Below, piece after piece: positions 8,818-18,285 of a DNA stretch of 64,000 bases. The notes under the pieces were generated by a model. It ran no database searches and had not been told where the DNA came from. It saw only the letters and a program-made list of their open reading frames with translations. The first letter of the stretch is position 1, and every line of letters begins with the position of its first letter. Position numbers and translations under genes: made by a program. The stretch comes from Pseudomonas sp. ERMR1:02. Lineage in GTDB: Bacteria; Pseudomonadota; Gammaproteobacteria; Pseudomonadales; Pseudomonadaceae. The stretch is taken from the NCBI RefSeq assembly GCF_002277815.1, contig NZ_NKJI01000009.1, forward strand, positions 1-64,000, written 5' to 3'.

Positions 8818-9879
8818 ATGACCGAAATCACACGTGTGATGAGTTCGCGCCCAATGACCAGCCCGCAGGAAGCAATTCCTGCCGATAAAAAACTCGATGT
8901 ATTGAAGGGTTTTACAGGGAATATCGCGCAGATCGACAAACAGATCCTCAAGACCGCTGATATCCGAGTTCCATCGGCAATAGAGTTCGAACGCGCCATT
9001 GAAGCCTATCAGCCTGACGAAAACGGCGGCCAAGCGCTATTGGCGACCTCCATGACACTCAGCGACGAAGTACGCGACCTGGTGTTCGATCCGGGCGCCT
9101 GGGAGAAACACGCGAATGTATTGGTGGTCGCGATCATTGCGCTGAACCTCGCGCGGGTTGCGAATGCTGCAGTGCGTGGGCATTTCAGCGTCTTGGCCGC
9201 CGACGCTGCCAAGTCCCAGGGCGCGGCCATTGTCGAGTCGGGCAAGGCTGCCCTCAACAGCGCCATAACTGCGGCCGTGGTCTCTGGCGCCATCGCGGGT
9301 TTTGCCATGTTCAAGACCTTTCAGGGGCAGGGGCTCAAGCATGCGGACATCAGCTTGCACAAGCGCGACTCCCTGGACGCCAACAACATCGGAAACGACC
9401 TCAAACATGATCGCGGCCGTGATGACTGGAACCCGCAAACCACCTACAAGATTAAAACTTTCGATGATTTCGGTCGCTCGACTTCAGTCGATTTCAAGCC
9501 ATCGGGATCAACGCTGACAGCCAAGGAACAGGCGTGGTTTGACGGAGAAATCCTCAAAGCGCAGAAGGTCGCGCAGACCTCGGACTGGCTGAGCCAGATG
9601 GGTACCAAGGGCATTGAAAAGAAACTCGAAATCGGTCGCGCGCTCAACGCCATGTCGATGAGCATGAGTCAGGTCGTGTCCAGCATGGTGCGCATATCCG
9701 AGCACGCCGCGCGGGAACAGGAGGTATTGCAGCAGAGTGCGCAGAGCACGCAGAAGAGTTTGAGCGATGAAGTCGGCCAGAGAGACTCGGCAGAGGCGGC
9801 GTTGTTGCAGAAGTTGATGGAAATGGTGATGCAGCTTTTCCAGTCCCGTGCTGACGTCATTCGCGCCATCAGTGCTTAA
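8818..9879 (+). CDS. sctB: Minor translocator SctB (SipC/IpaC family)
   Basis: SctB is the second pore-forming translocator. In SipC the C-terminal part also nucleates actin. The 353-residue product has one hydrophobic segment (about residues 145-170, SAITAAVVSGAIAGFAMF) followed by a polar C-terminal region rich in Gln/Ser and Met (NAMSMSMSQVVSSMVRISEHAAREQEV core). A TTG three bases upstream is possible, but the ATG at 8818 has AAGAGGA at 8804-8810. Placement between SipB-like and SipD-like genes supports the call. Confidence 0.88.
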   Translation: MTEITRVMSSRPMTSPQEAIPADKKLDVLKGFTGNIAQIDKQILKTADIRVPSAIEFERAIEAYQPDENGGQALLATSMTLSDEVRDLVFDPGAWEKHANVLVVAIIALNLARVANAAVRGHFSVLAADAAKSQGAAIVESGKAALNSAITAAVVSGAIAGFAMFKTFQGQGLKHADISLHKRDSLDANNIGNDLKHDRGRDDWNPQTTYKIKTFDDFGRSTSVDFKPSGSTLTAKEQAWFDGEILKAQKVAQTSDWLSQMGTKGIEKKLEIGRALNAMSMSMSQVVSSMVRISEHAAREQEVLQQSAQSTQKSLSDEVGQRDSAEAALLQKLMEMVMQLFQSRADVIRAISA

Positions 9880-9890
9880 CAGGGGAAAAT

Positions 9891-10972
9891 ATGAGAATTC
9901 CCGATTCCGGTCTCCCAACCATCAGATCATTGGTTGATTTCAGCGTCGTCACTGATGCACCGCCGCCCCCTGAGATGCCGGCTGAAGTACATGCCACTTT
10001 TTCCCTGACGCAGTTGCTCGATCGCTCGGTTAAAACACTGAATCGAAATTTCGAGAATATGCTGAGGTGTTCGTCGTCTATCCAGAAAACCGTAGAGGCA
10101 GGCATAGCTGATGGCGGGGTACAAAGCTTCATTGCGGAGTTTGCTGAACAGTTGCAGGCCAAGCGCAACCGCTCTCAAATGTGGACTCAGCAGCTGCGAG
10201 TGTGCGGCGGGGTAATCACTCATTGCACTGAAACCTTGCCTCTGGAGCAGCGTCAGCAAATTGAAAAAGAGCTGCAGCGCATCTTGTGCGATTTGCGGGA
10301 CGAGTTTCTGTCGGACGAGAACACGGAAGAATTCGATGTCGGCGTGAAATCATCCAATGACTTCTTCGACAAACTGCTCGAACTCATCGACCTGATCAAG
10401 AAGGGCTACCTGGCCGGTTACGAGCACATCATCGCCGCCTACTCGGACTTCTTCAAAGACTTCAACACAGATATAACCGCGATGTTGAAGGACTGGATTG
10501 AAGGGGCGAACGACGGCAAAGAGGTCACTCTGAACACCGGCGCATTGCGGGATGCGCTGGATAAACTGCTGGAAAATACAGCCACCCCAACCCGGCCTCT
10601 GTGCTGTTCCCGAAACCCGGTAGCGGTGGTGTGAGCGAGGAAGAGGCAAAGAAGTGGCAAGAAGCACTTGGCCTACCTCCCGGTTGCGTCAAGAAAAATG
10701 CCGATGGCACCTATTGCGTAGTCATCGATACAGGTCCGTTGTTGACCATGAAGAACAGCCTTCCGGCGGGTGATACCGTGACATGGGACACCGCGAGATT
10801 CCAGGCCTGGCAAACCGGCTTCAACGCCCAGGAAGAGCGCATGAAAAACATGCTGCAGTCCTTCACGCAGAAGTATTCGAATGCCAACTCTTATCATGAC
10901 AATTTCAATAAAACGCTTTCATCGCATCTGAATCAATTTGCCGACATGTTGAAGGCTATGTTGAATTTCTGA
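9891..10972 (+). pseudogene. sctA: Needle tip protein SctA (SipD/IpaD family), one frameshift
   Basis: SctA caps the needle, senses host contact and supports translocator insertion. The first frame (9891-10634) gives the N-terminal coiled-coil parts. The C-terminal part, including WQTGFNAQEERMKNM and LTQKYSNANS-like FTQKYSNANSYHDNFNKTLS, follows in the -1 frame to 10972. One missing base in the C/A-rich run near 10580-10592 explains the break. The repaired product of about 360 aa compares with 343 for SipD, and the YSNANS block is a SipD/IpaD hallmark. An intact needle tip would be required for a working system, so whether this break is real matters. Confidence 0.88.
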
Positions 10973-11207
10973 GTTTCAGGATTCAGGGGTGGTAGTTAAG
11001 CGTAATAGGGTTTGCAGAAACTAATCGTCGAGCGGGGTGTGAAGTTGTACTGCGCACTAAGAGTGTCGCTTGGTCTTTTTTTTTTTTTGGTGGTGCGGAA
11101 TTTGTGATCTGTTAGATGGACTGGCTAAATGTTTTGTGCGGAAGGTGCAGGGCCTTAAAGGTAAGTTAATTTTTCAATTGTAATTTTAAAGCTGGCTGGA
11201 GAAAGTT
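10973..11207. other. AT-rich intergenic region before the putative effector
   Basis: I see no gene here. The base composition drops sharply compared with the GC-rich genes on the left, and there is a run of thirteen or so T at about 11076-11089. The end carries GGAG (11198-11201) six bases before the ATG at 11208. It may hold a promoter for the effector and acyl carrier protein genes, but I could not assign -35/-10 boxes with confidence. Confidence 0.5.
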
Positions 11208-12372
11208 ATGGGGCCGCGATTGAGCTCTGATTTATCTATAAATGCAGCATATTATAGAGGTGTTGAAAGTCCATCTTTAGAAAAAAATGGGGAGAGGGTA
11301 CGATCGTCTCTCGTTACCGCAAATAACTCCAGTGATGTATTGCAGCGAAAGTTGGATGGTCTTGGTGTAGATGCTTCATTAGTAAAATTGGAGTATGCAC
11401 TTGATAGGCGATCCCCTGTTGTTTTTTCACATAAGGCTCTTGATGGAGAGTCTAAGCTGGAATCCGGGTTGTTTGTTTCTGACCAAAACTCCGGAGATCG
11501 TTATGGTGAGTTTCGGTTTTATTCGGGTGTAGGTGCAAAAAAATATCAATCTCCAGAATGTAATGTACTGGCCTTTAATAAGGCTAGTCTGGAAATGTTA
11601 AAGAATACTTATCATGATGTTGTAGGCGTAACGCAGTTTTACGGGATCTTCTTGATATGGTTCCGTGTAAAGATTTGTCGGGTTTTGATCTTGCTAAAGA
11701 ACGGTTTTCGTATTTTCTCCCATTAACGCTAGTTCTAACGGGTTTTTGATTTTTCCAAATTTGCCTTATGTGGACTTCAAGGAATATTCAGAGGAGCCTA
11801 CGTTTTTAAAGGACAGGATGTCCGGTATCACGTTAGGAGCGTGGGCAATTCACCCGAATCAAAATATGTCTTTTATTAATGGGCTGGATGGGAACTGTGA
11901 TTTGCATTTTGATGAACAGCGGAAAGAAAATTTTGCCGACAGAAACCGCTCTTTATATGAGATAGAGTCAGGGACTGGTGTCAAATATCTTTCGTCTATT
12001 CTTGATTTTGACGTGGGAGATATCCCCATGTTGGAAAAATTGAGGGAGGATGTGTTTGAAAATCTGTTCAGCGTGTATGGCGTTGATCGTGACGTTGATA
12101 AGGTAAAGCTTTTTTTTCATTTTCCAGTAGCCGAAAAGACAGCAACTTTACATCTTCATGTATGGGTGAATAAAGCCGATCACCCGCTTAACAATGCAAG
12201 ATCTTTTGGTCTTGATGAGATTATTGATTGCCTAAAAGGGAATGGGGTTATTGATATGATTCTAAGTAGAAATGGTGGGCGGTATTTTATTCCTGTAACA
12301 GATACCATTGGATCCATTGCCGGAATACCAAATTTTGGTGCTGTGAGTAATCCGTTTATATTTGATTTGTAA
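11208..12372 (+). pseudogene. Putative type III effector with a C-terminal HIT / DcpS-like domain, two frameshifts
   Basis: Read as given, there are three open segments in successive frames: 11208 to about 11636, a middle segment to about 11742 (RDLLDMVPCKDLSGFDLAKE...), and the rest to 12372. Adding one T in TTTT near 11636 and one in TTTTT near 11742 joins them into one protein of 388 aa. The N-terminus is Ser/Asn rich and polar, compatible with a secretion signal. The C-terminal half contains LFFHFPVAEKTATLHLHVWVN (core H316-L-H318-V-W320), which follows the HIT pattern HxHxHxx with the third His replaced by Trp. The preceding helix and following helix also resemble the C-terminal domain of scavenger decapping enzyme DcpS. 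The gene is AT-rich and occupies the sipA position of SPI-1. The enzyme activity and effector role are inferred. Confidence 0.6.
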
Positions 12373-12502
12373 TGCTCACTTATGGTGCTTGTGTCGATTT
12401 TTTTGCGGAAGTAGATTGATTATTTTATGTCTCAAATACAAATATTTTTGCAGAAAAATGTTATTTCTGAAAGGTTTAGAGTCTACGGCGATTTGCGAAT
12501 AG

Positions 12503-12763
12503 ATGGATATATTGAGCGTGGAACTTGAAATTGATCGTCAGGTAATATGTGTGTTGGCTGCCACTTTGTTTGTTGGTCGTCGGCAAGTTGAGGTTGAGTC
12601 GCGATTGGTGGAGGATTTATATATGGATTCCATAAGTATGGTTGAAGTCGTGATGGCACTGAACGAGATGTTCGGTATTGAGTTGTCTGAATCAGGGGTG
12701 GAGGAGTGGAAGACGGTGAAAGATATTTGTATTTTGGTGAGGGAGATGAGTTTGATGAGGTGA
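12503..12763 (+). CDS. iacP: Acyl carrier protein of the IacP type
   Basis: The 86-residue product has the acyl carrier fold signature LVEDLYMDSISMVEVVMAL, where the Ser of DSI would carry 4'-phosphopantetheine. In SPI-1 a dedicated carrier protein, IacP, lies directly downstream of sipA and affects translocator and effector secretion. The position here, right after the candidate effector and before the HilA-type regulator, matches. It is AT-rich like the gene before it. No strong ribosome site is seen before the ATG at 12503. Whether it is modified by a phosphopantetheinyl transferase cannot be told from sequence. Confidence 0.85.
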   Translation: MDILSVELEIDRQVICVLAATLFVGRRQVEVESRLVEDLYMDSISMVEVVMALNEMFGIELSESGVEEWKTVKDICILVREMSLMR

Positions 12764-12970
12764 TTAACGGTAGTCGGTTTTAATGATGGCGGTAAGTACA
12801 CGCCAGCGAATATACCTACAACTTTTACCGAAATTCTCTTGATTTGACGGGTCCGGTCCTACGGATTAGTCCGACTCAACTTCCTATAGTCACGCACCGT
12901 GTCATCTTGAGCCTGACCAGCCACAGGCTCATTTGCGCTTCAGTACCTTTCTATAGAGAAGTCTCCAATT
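12764..12970. other. Intergenic region upstream of the HilA-type regulator
   Basis: These 207 bases separate the AT-rich cargo genes from the regulator gene. No coding region is apparent. The composition returns towards that of the genome. It probably holds the promoter of the regulator gene, but I could not define boxes with confidence. Confidence 0.4.
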
Positions 12971-14620
12971 ATGGACAGTGCAACTGATCAAACGCCGGTC
13001 AAGTCATTCGTTTTTGACCACTGGCAATTGCAAAGCGATGGAACGCTGATGCGAGATGGACAAGGAGTTCACGTCCCCCCCAAAGAGTTGAACGTACTGC
13101 GCCTGCTACTGAAGTCAGCGGGTACGGTCGTCAACAAGGATCATTTGCTGGATCTGGTATGGCCCGAGATGGATGCCGCCGAGGAGTCGTTGACCCGCTG
13201 TATTTACGCACTGCGCAAGCTGCTCAAGGACAACAAGGATTTCATTGCGACCGTGTACGGCCAGGGTTATCGATTCACCTGTCCGGTTGTTGAGCTAGAT
13301 GAGCCGGGGCAGGCGCAGGCCTCGGCGCCTTCGCTGGCCGTTCTGCCTTTTCGCAATCTGGACCAGTCGGCGGCGCTGGATCTGCAGGATGTGATGATTC
13401 GTCAGTTGACCACCGCGTTCGGCGGTGCGCTGCACGTCATTCCCTCAGGATTAATGGCCTCATGCAAACAACCGGTTGATGTGCAGTCGCTGGTTGGGCA
13501 ATTGTCCGTGGACTACTGCCTGAGTGGGCGGCTTACCGATACGAGTGCGCAACACCAATGGTCGATCGAGTTGATCCGGGGCAGTGATCACGCGCTGTTG
13601 CATGGGCAGACGCTGGACGCCCGTGACCTAGGGGAAGCACTTGGAGCGTTGACTTGTGTAGTTGCGCAGCGCGTTCCCAGGTTGCGTCCTGTCGGTGATT
13701 CCTGTGGCTCATATCCGGCCGCGGTGGCCTATCTCAATGGTTTGTGCAGCGTGCATCAGCACACCCCGCAAAGCCTGCGCGATGCCTTGGTGCAATTTCG
13801 ACAATGCCTTAAGCAAGATGCTGGATATGCGCCCGCCTGGTGCGGCTTGGCGGATGCGTGGCTGGGGCAGGCGATGATCGGCCTGTGCTATCAGGGGCGT
13901 GCGATTGAAGAGGCGCAGGCGGCGATAACCAATGCATTGATGCTCGACCCTTCGAGTTCTCTGGCATTGACTCGCCTGGCCCTGCTCACCAGCCTGCGCG
14001 GTTGCGAGCAGGCGGCCCAGGTGCTTTTCAAACGCTGTTTGTTGACTGCCGATCAGGCTGACGTTCACTACTTCCATGCGTGGCATCACTGGTTCTGGCG
14101 GCGCAATGAGCAGGCGGCGCAGAGTATCGACAATTGTCTGGTGCATGACCCCGATTGCGTCCGGGCGCAGGTCTTGCGCGTACGTATCGCCCTGGCGCAA
14201 AGCCCCGCAGAAACACTGCTCATGGCTCGTCGATCCTTGCAGCAAGATGGTGCGCGCAGCCCTCTGCTGGTTATTTTGCACGCTGTGGTGTTGGCGTATT
14301 TCGGCCAGTACGCGGCAGCCTGGTACGAACTCGATCTGGCTGGGCTGGTTGAAAGCGCCGTCGGTGAGCAGGGGCTGGCGGCCTGGAACGTGCTGTTCGG
14401 GGCCAATCCACTCACTGCCCGCAACCAGTATGCAAACTGGTTGCGCTTGGTGGAGCCTTCGGCGATAGGCGTAACAGCGTCACCGTTGCAGGGCGGATCA
14501 GTAGTCGCACCCCTTTGGCAATCCTTGCAGCGTGCGACAGATGTTCGGTATCAAGCACCGACGCTGGATTTCCCATCACACAAGCGCCCTGCGCTGGATG
14601 AAGGGCGGCGTCTGGCATGA
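12971..14620 (+). CDS. hilA: HilA-type transcriptional activator (winged helix plus TPR)
   Basis: HilA is the master activator of the SPI-1 structural operons. The 549-residue product (HilA 553) starts with an OmpR/ToxR-type winged-helix domain (about residues 12-108; motifs VPPKELNVLRLLLKSAGTVV and ESLTRCIYALRKLL, then GQGYRF), without a receiver domain. A middle region like bacterial transcription-factor sensor domains (SLAVLPFRNL) and C-terminal TPR-like repeats (from about residue 250) follow. It overlaps iagB by four bases (ATGA), the same arrangement as hilA-iagB in Salmonella. Likely targets are the promoters of the sct operons around it. Confidence 0.88.
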   Translation: MDSATDQTPVKSFVFDHWQLQSDGTLMRDGQGVHVPPKELNVLRLLLKSAGTVVNKDHLLDLVWPEMDAAEESLTRCIYALRKLLKDNKDFIATVYGQGYRFTCPVVELDEPGQAQASAPSLAVLPFRNLDQSAALDLQDVMIRQLTTAFGGALHVIPSGLMASCKQPVDVQSLVGQLSVDYCLSGRLTDTSAQHQWSIELIRGSDHALLHGQTLDARDLGEALGALTCVVAQRVPRLRPVGDSCGSYPAAVAYLNGLCSVHQHTPQSLRDALVQFRQCLKQDAGYAPAWCGLADAWLGQAMIGLCYQGRAIEEAQAAITNALMLDPSSSLALTRLALLTSLRGCEQAAQVLFKRCLLTADQADVHYFHAWHHWFWRRNEQAAQSIDNCLVHDPDCVRAQVLRVRIALAQSPAETLLMARRSLQQDGARSPLLVILHAVVLAYFGQYAAAWYELDLAGLVESAVGEQGLAAWNVLFGANPLTARNQYANWLRLVEPSAIGVTASPLQGGSVVAPLWQSLQRATDVRYQAPTLDFPSHKRPALDEGRRLA

Positions 14621-15066
14621 CGCAGCGCAGGATCAAGTGGCTAATCCTGCTTGCGTGTTTCGGCGCGGGTCAGGCGCATGCCTACTGCTGGAGTCGGGCG
14701 GGGGAGAAGCATGCAATCGAACCTGAACTGCTTCAGGCAATTGCCGATGTCGAGTCAGGGCAATTGGCGGATGCAATCAATTACAACAAGGATGGTACGC
14801 GTGATATCGGGCTGATGCAGATCAACAGCAGTCATCTGCTCCGATTGAAAACCCAGGGCATTTCCGAGCAGCGTTTGCTGGCTGATCCTTGCCTGTCGGT
14901 CGAAGTCGGTGCTTCGGTGCTTGCCGGTTTTATCGCCCGTTACGGTTACAACTGGACGGCGGTGGGCGCCTATAACGCGGGCAATTCACCCCACCGGCAA
15001 GCCGCGCGTCTTCGCTATGCGCGCAAGGTCTGGCAGCGCTATCAAGCAATCGCCCTGGCGCGATAG
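14617..15066 (+). CDS. iagB: Lytic transglycosylase IagB family
   Basis: This periplasmic enzyme opens the peptidoglycan layer for injectisome assembly. The 149-residue product has a signal peptide (cleavage likely after AHA at residue 22), catalytic Glu46 in IADVESG, and the family motifs DIGLMQINSS and GAYNAG. Size and motifs match IagB/IpgF (about 150-160 aa). It is translationally coupled to the regulator gene before it. Confidence 0.95.
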   Translation: MTQRRIKWLILLACFGAGQAHAYCWSRAGEKHAIEPELLQAIADVESGQLADAINYNKDGTRDIGLMQINSSHLLRLKTQGISEQRLLADPCLSVEVGASVLAGFIARYGYNWTAVGAYNAGNSPHRQAARLRYARKVWQRYQAIALAR

Positions 15067-15191
15067 TGACGGCGCCAGGCTGGCTGAAGATTCTGATCGT
15101 CTACCGGTCGCAATCGGCAGAATTCGATCAGGAATCTCGCAGCCAGCCTTTCTAACATGCCCGCTCATTTCACAGCTCTGGAGCTTTAACG

Positions 15192-16366
15192 GTGACAGTT
15201 CTGACGGCCCTCACCCAGCAGCCCTGCGTTCTGCGGATCCTCAACGGTCCGCTGCAAGGCTGCGAATTCACCCTCGGCGAAACCACGACCTTGTTCGTGG
15301 TAGCGGCTGTGGGTTTGCTGGGGGAGGGGGCCCTGACTGCCAGCGTCCCGGCGGATGCCATCTTCATTCCATTGGAGCAGGGTGGATGCAATTTTGAGGT
15401 GCTGGTCGATCAAGCCTCACCTGATGGTCTGTCGTTACGGTTGCTCAACGAGTCAGCCGAATTACGCCACTGTGCCTTTCAGACCAGGGTGCAGATCGGC
15501 GGCCTGCAAATCGCCTTGCGTCCTGAAGGCCAATCCTGGGTGCCTGAACTTCTGCAACAGCAACACGGCAACTCATCCGATGTACCCGCTTTTGAGTGGT
15601 GGCGTGGACCTTTGACTCGATGGGTCGCTGGCGGTCTGGCGCTGGCTGGGCTTGTCGTCGCGGTTGGCTTTTGGTCGTCGGTGCCGGAGCCAGCACCCGA
15701 ATCCGATATCCGCGCATTGATCGCCGGCGCCAGTGCACAGGTCGAGGTGCTGCGCGGCCGTGACGATTCGGTTTATGTTTTTGTGAATTCCGAACGCGAT
15801 GCCGGCTGGAGTCGGCAAGTGCTGGTGCGCCACAACAACCTGAGCGGCAAAGTGCTGGTGATGGAACAGGAACGTCGTCGGCTGGAGCAACTGCTGATCG
15901 AGCATGATCCGCAATTGGCCTGGCATTCGCTTGATCTCAAGGACCCGTCGATACCGCGCCTGCTGCTGAGCGTCCAGCGCAATCTGCTGACTCCCAGAAG
16001 CAGAAAAGACTGATCGATGTGTTGCTGGCGGCAGCTCCCTATGCCCGGGAAGTCACGGTGCAGATGCAGGATGACCACTTACTCGCCGATCTGGCGCAGG
16101 AAGGTTTGCAACGCCTTTCACTGACCTACAACCGGGTCGAGCACGGGGACAGTGTCTCGTTTGCCCTTGCCGGCAACTTGCAGGACTCCGAACTGTCCGC
16201 CGCTCGCCAGTACTTCGACGGGTTTTACCGGCAGTGGGGGGATCGCTACGTGCATTTCACTGTCGAGCTCATGGACGACGTGCTCAGGGGTAAATCGTTT
16301 CAAACCGGCCGGCAGGGCTACATCAAGATGACTTCGTCGTCTTGGCATTTTCCAACACAACGATAG
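15192..16366 (+). pseudogene. sctD: Inner-membrane ring protein SctD (PrgH family), one frameshift
   Basis: SctD forms the outer of the two inner-membrane rings of the basal body. The product starts at a GTG (15192) with GGAG eight bases upstream. It has an N-terminal FHA-like cytoplasmic domain (residues 1-130), one membrane segment (WVAGGLALAGLVVAVGFW, about 141-158) and periplasmic ring-building domains. The frame breaks near 15985 and continues in the -1 frame (LIDVLLAAAPYAREVTV...) to 16366. One added base gives 391 aa against 392 for PrgH. It opens the prgHIJK-orgABC-like operon. Confidence 0.87.
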
Positions 16367-16376
16367 AAGGTGATTC

Positions 16377-16649
16377 ATGTCAGGCGATATTGGAATTCCA
16401 GCGTTTCCTAACCCTTACGCTGATGATTTCCTCGGGCGTCAAGCCGAGGCATTCGAAAACGGTGCCCAAAAACTCAAGGACGCGCTGGATAATGCTCTGA
16501 CCGAACTTAAGAAAGATGCGTCGGACCCCGCGTTGCTCGCCGCTTACCAAACTGCATTTTCGTCCTATACGGTGTTCCGAAACGCCCAGACCAACACGAT
16601 CAAGGGCTTCAAGGATATCGATATGGCGATCATCCAGGCCGCTCGCTAA
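16377..16649 (+). CDS. sctF: Needle subunit SctF (PrgI/MxiH family)
   Basis: SctF polymerises into the extracellular needle. The 90-residue product has the P-x-x-P turn between two helices (KKDASDPALLAAYQTAFS) and the C-terminal pattern FRNAQTNTIKGFKDIDMAIIQ, as in PrgI (80 aa). The N-terminus is about ten residues longer than in PrgI. It sits eleven bases after sctD. Confidence 0.93.
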   Translation: MSGDIGIPAFPNPYADDFLGRQAEAFENGAQKLKDALDNALTELKKDASDPALLAAYQTAFSSYTVFRNAQTNTIKGFKDIDMAIIQAAR

Positions 16650-16708
16650 GTCTTCCTCTTTGACCGGCCATTGCTGCGTGACGATGGCCATTTTCATGAG
16701 TGCATCGC

Positions 16709-17017
16709 ATGTCTATTCAAAATATTGCCGGTTCGTTAATCCAGCGCACAGCCTTCACGCAATTACGCGGCCCGCAGGAAGGGCCGATCGTTTCCCTGGA
16801 GTCACGGTTGATAGAAGCGTTTGGCGGTTCTGCGGTCAGCAGCGAGCGGGATGTTTCCGCGATCAATCAGCTGATGCAAAGCCCCGACATCACCAGCCCT
16901 GAAGTATTGGCGCAATTGCAGGAGCTGACCGGGCAATACAACGTGGATATCAACTTGCTCAACACGCTGGTCCGCAAAGCGGTGGGCACGGCCGAAACCC
17001 TGTTGCGCTCGTCATGA
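16709..17017 (+). CDS. sctI: Inner rod / gate adaptor SctI (PrgJ family)
   Basis: SctI links the export gate to the needle base. From the ATG at 16709 the product is 102 aa (PrgJ 101); an in-frame GTG at 16700 would add three residues. The C-terminal helix (LTGQYNVDINLLNTLVRKAVG core) matches the PrgJ pattern of a needle-like terminal helix. It overlaps the following lipoprotein gene by four bases. Confidence 0.88.
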   Translation: MSIQNIAGSLIQRTAFTQLRGPQEGPIVSLESRLIEAFGGSAVSSERDVSAINQLMQSPDITSPEVLAQLQELTGQYNVDINLLNTLVRKAVGTAETLLRSS

Positions 17018-17733
17018 AACCAGTCGTGTTGTTGATGCTGTTGTGCCTGATGTTGGCGGGGTGTCGCCAATCGAATCTGCTCGAAGGGCTGGACCAGCAA
17101 CAGGCCAATGAAGTGCTCTCGGTGCTGCAACGCAACAACATCGCGGCGGTTAAAATCGACGCTGGCAAATCCGGCTATGCGGTGAAAGTCGACCAGGTCG
17201 ATTTTTCCGCAGCGGTTGATTTGCTCAACCTCTATTCGTTGCCTTCGCGACCACGCCTGCAAGTGGCTGAGATGTTTCCTGCGGACTCGCTGGTGGCTCG
17301 CCACGCGCTGAAAAAGCCCGGCTTTATTCGGCGCTGGAGCAGCGCATCGAGCAGTCGCTGGGTGTGCTCGAAGGTGTGGTTCTGCGCGGGTACATGTCAG
17401 TTACGACCTGGACGCCGGCGAAGGTGGGCGCAAGTCAGCGCCCATTCATCTCTCGGCCGTTGCGGTGCATGAGCGCGACATCGAACCGCAGTTACTGATC
17501 ACCGACATCAAGCGATTTCTCAAGAACAGTTTTGCGGCTGTCGAGTACGAGAACATTTCGGTCATTCTGTCCAAGCGCTCACCGACACAGCATGTCGCAC
17601 CATCCGTGGCGGCAACGCAGGGGCAATCGCACTGGGGATGGTTGGTGGCCCTGGTGAGCGGATTACTGTTGGTCAGCGGCACAGCCTGGCCTACCGCCAA
17701 TCAAGCGCAGGGCGGCGTGATGGCACACGCTGA
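17014..17733 (+). pseudogene. sctJ: Inner-membrane ring lipoprotein SctJ (PrgK family), about three frameshifts
   Basis: SctJ is the lipoprotein that builds the inner ring of the basal body. The N-terminus has a lipoprotein signal with LAGC (cysteine at residue 17). The sequence moves through three frames. Frame one runs to SLVARHALKK. The next gives ARLYSALEQRIEQSLGVLEG from about 17316. A third gives ARVHVSYDLDAGEGG from about 17384, then DIKRFLKNSFAAVEYENISV and a C-terminal membrane segment. Breaks near 17312 and 17380 each need one added base. A further one near 17680 would end the protein at 17733 with about 240 aa (PrgK 252). Without the last correction the frame runs unbroken into sctK, so the 3' end is inferred. 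Confidence 0.8.
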
Positions 17734-18285
17734 ATGTCTGCAGGCAATTCTCGCCGAGCCTCTGAGTTATTTGCACCCGCAGCGCCTGCCTGTACCGGTG
17801 GGATTCGATGGGCCAGAGGCAAGAAACCTGCTCAACCGGATATTGCTTGAAGGACTCGAATTGCAAGGGCCGTGGCCTTCGGTGCCGCTGACCGTCGTGG
17901 CGACTCAATGGATTCGCCATTGGCGACAATTGCCCTATATCGCAAGGCTGATGGGTGCTTATCGCTTGATGCCCGATCTGGCGCGAGGCGCGGCATTGCT
18001 TAGTCTGCCATTGCCGGTTCGACGGTTCGCAGGTCTCGGCCAGGGAGCCGGAAGCGGCCCGCCGATCGAGCGCTGGCCTGTCTCCCTGGAACAGGTCGAA
18101 GCCGCTGGCCTCAATGCGTTATGGAGCTGGCACGAGCAGATACCGCCCATGTGCTGCAACGCCTGGTCTTGCAGTTTTCCGAGCCGGTTGTTCGCTTGCA
18201 CAAGCAATGGCCGGTCACAGAACCCGATACAGCTCTTTTCTTTTTGGCGGTGCAGCATGCTCGACTCTATCCGAACCCTGACTGA
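17720..18285 (+). pseudogene. sctK: Sorting platform adaptor SctK (OrgA family), one frameshift
   Basis: SctK connects the sorting platform pods to the SctD ring. From the ATG at 17720 the product contains LSYLHPQRL and WIRHWRQLPYIARLMGAYRLMPDLARGAALLSLP, close to OrgA (LSYIHPQRL and following block). Near 18118 the frame shifts by one missing base, and the C-terminus continues as MELARADTAHVLQRLVLQF... to a stop at 18283-18285. The repaired length is about 188 aa against 199 for OrgA. The end overlaps the sctL start by 29 bases. Confidence 0.8.

Noticed and set aside
11208..11726. A separate 172-residue protein with a hydrophobic C-terminus
   Set aside because: The last 25 or so residues are the product of the frameshift near 11636; the conserved-looking sequence continues in the next frame.
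12764..12970. tRNA or small RNA gene in the gap before the HilA-type regulator
   Set aside because: No cloverleaf or strong hairpin with a T run could be found by eye.
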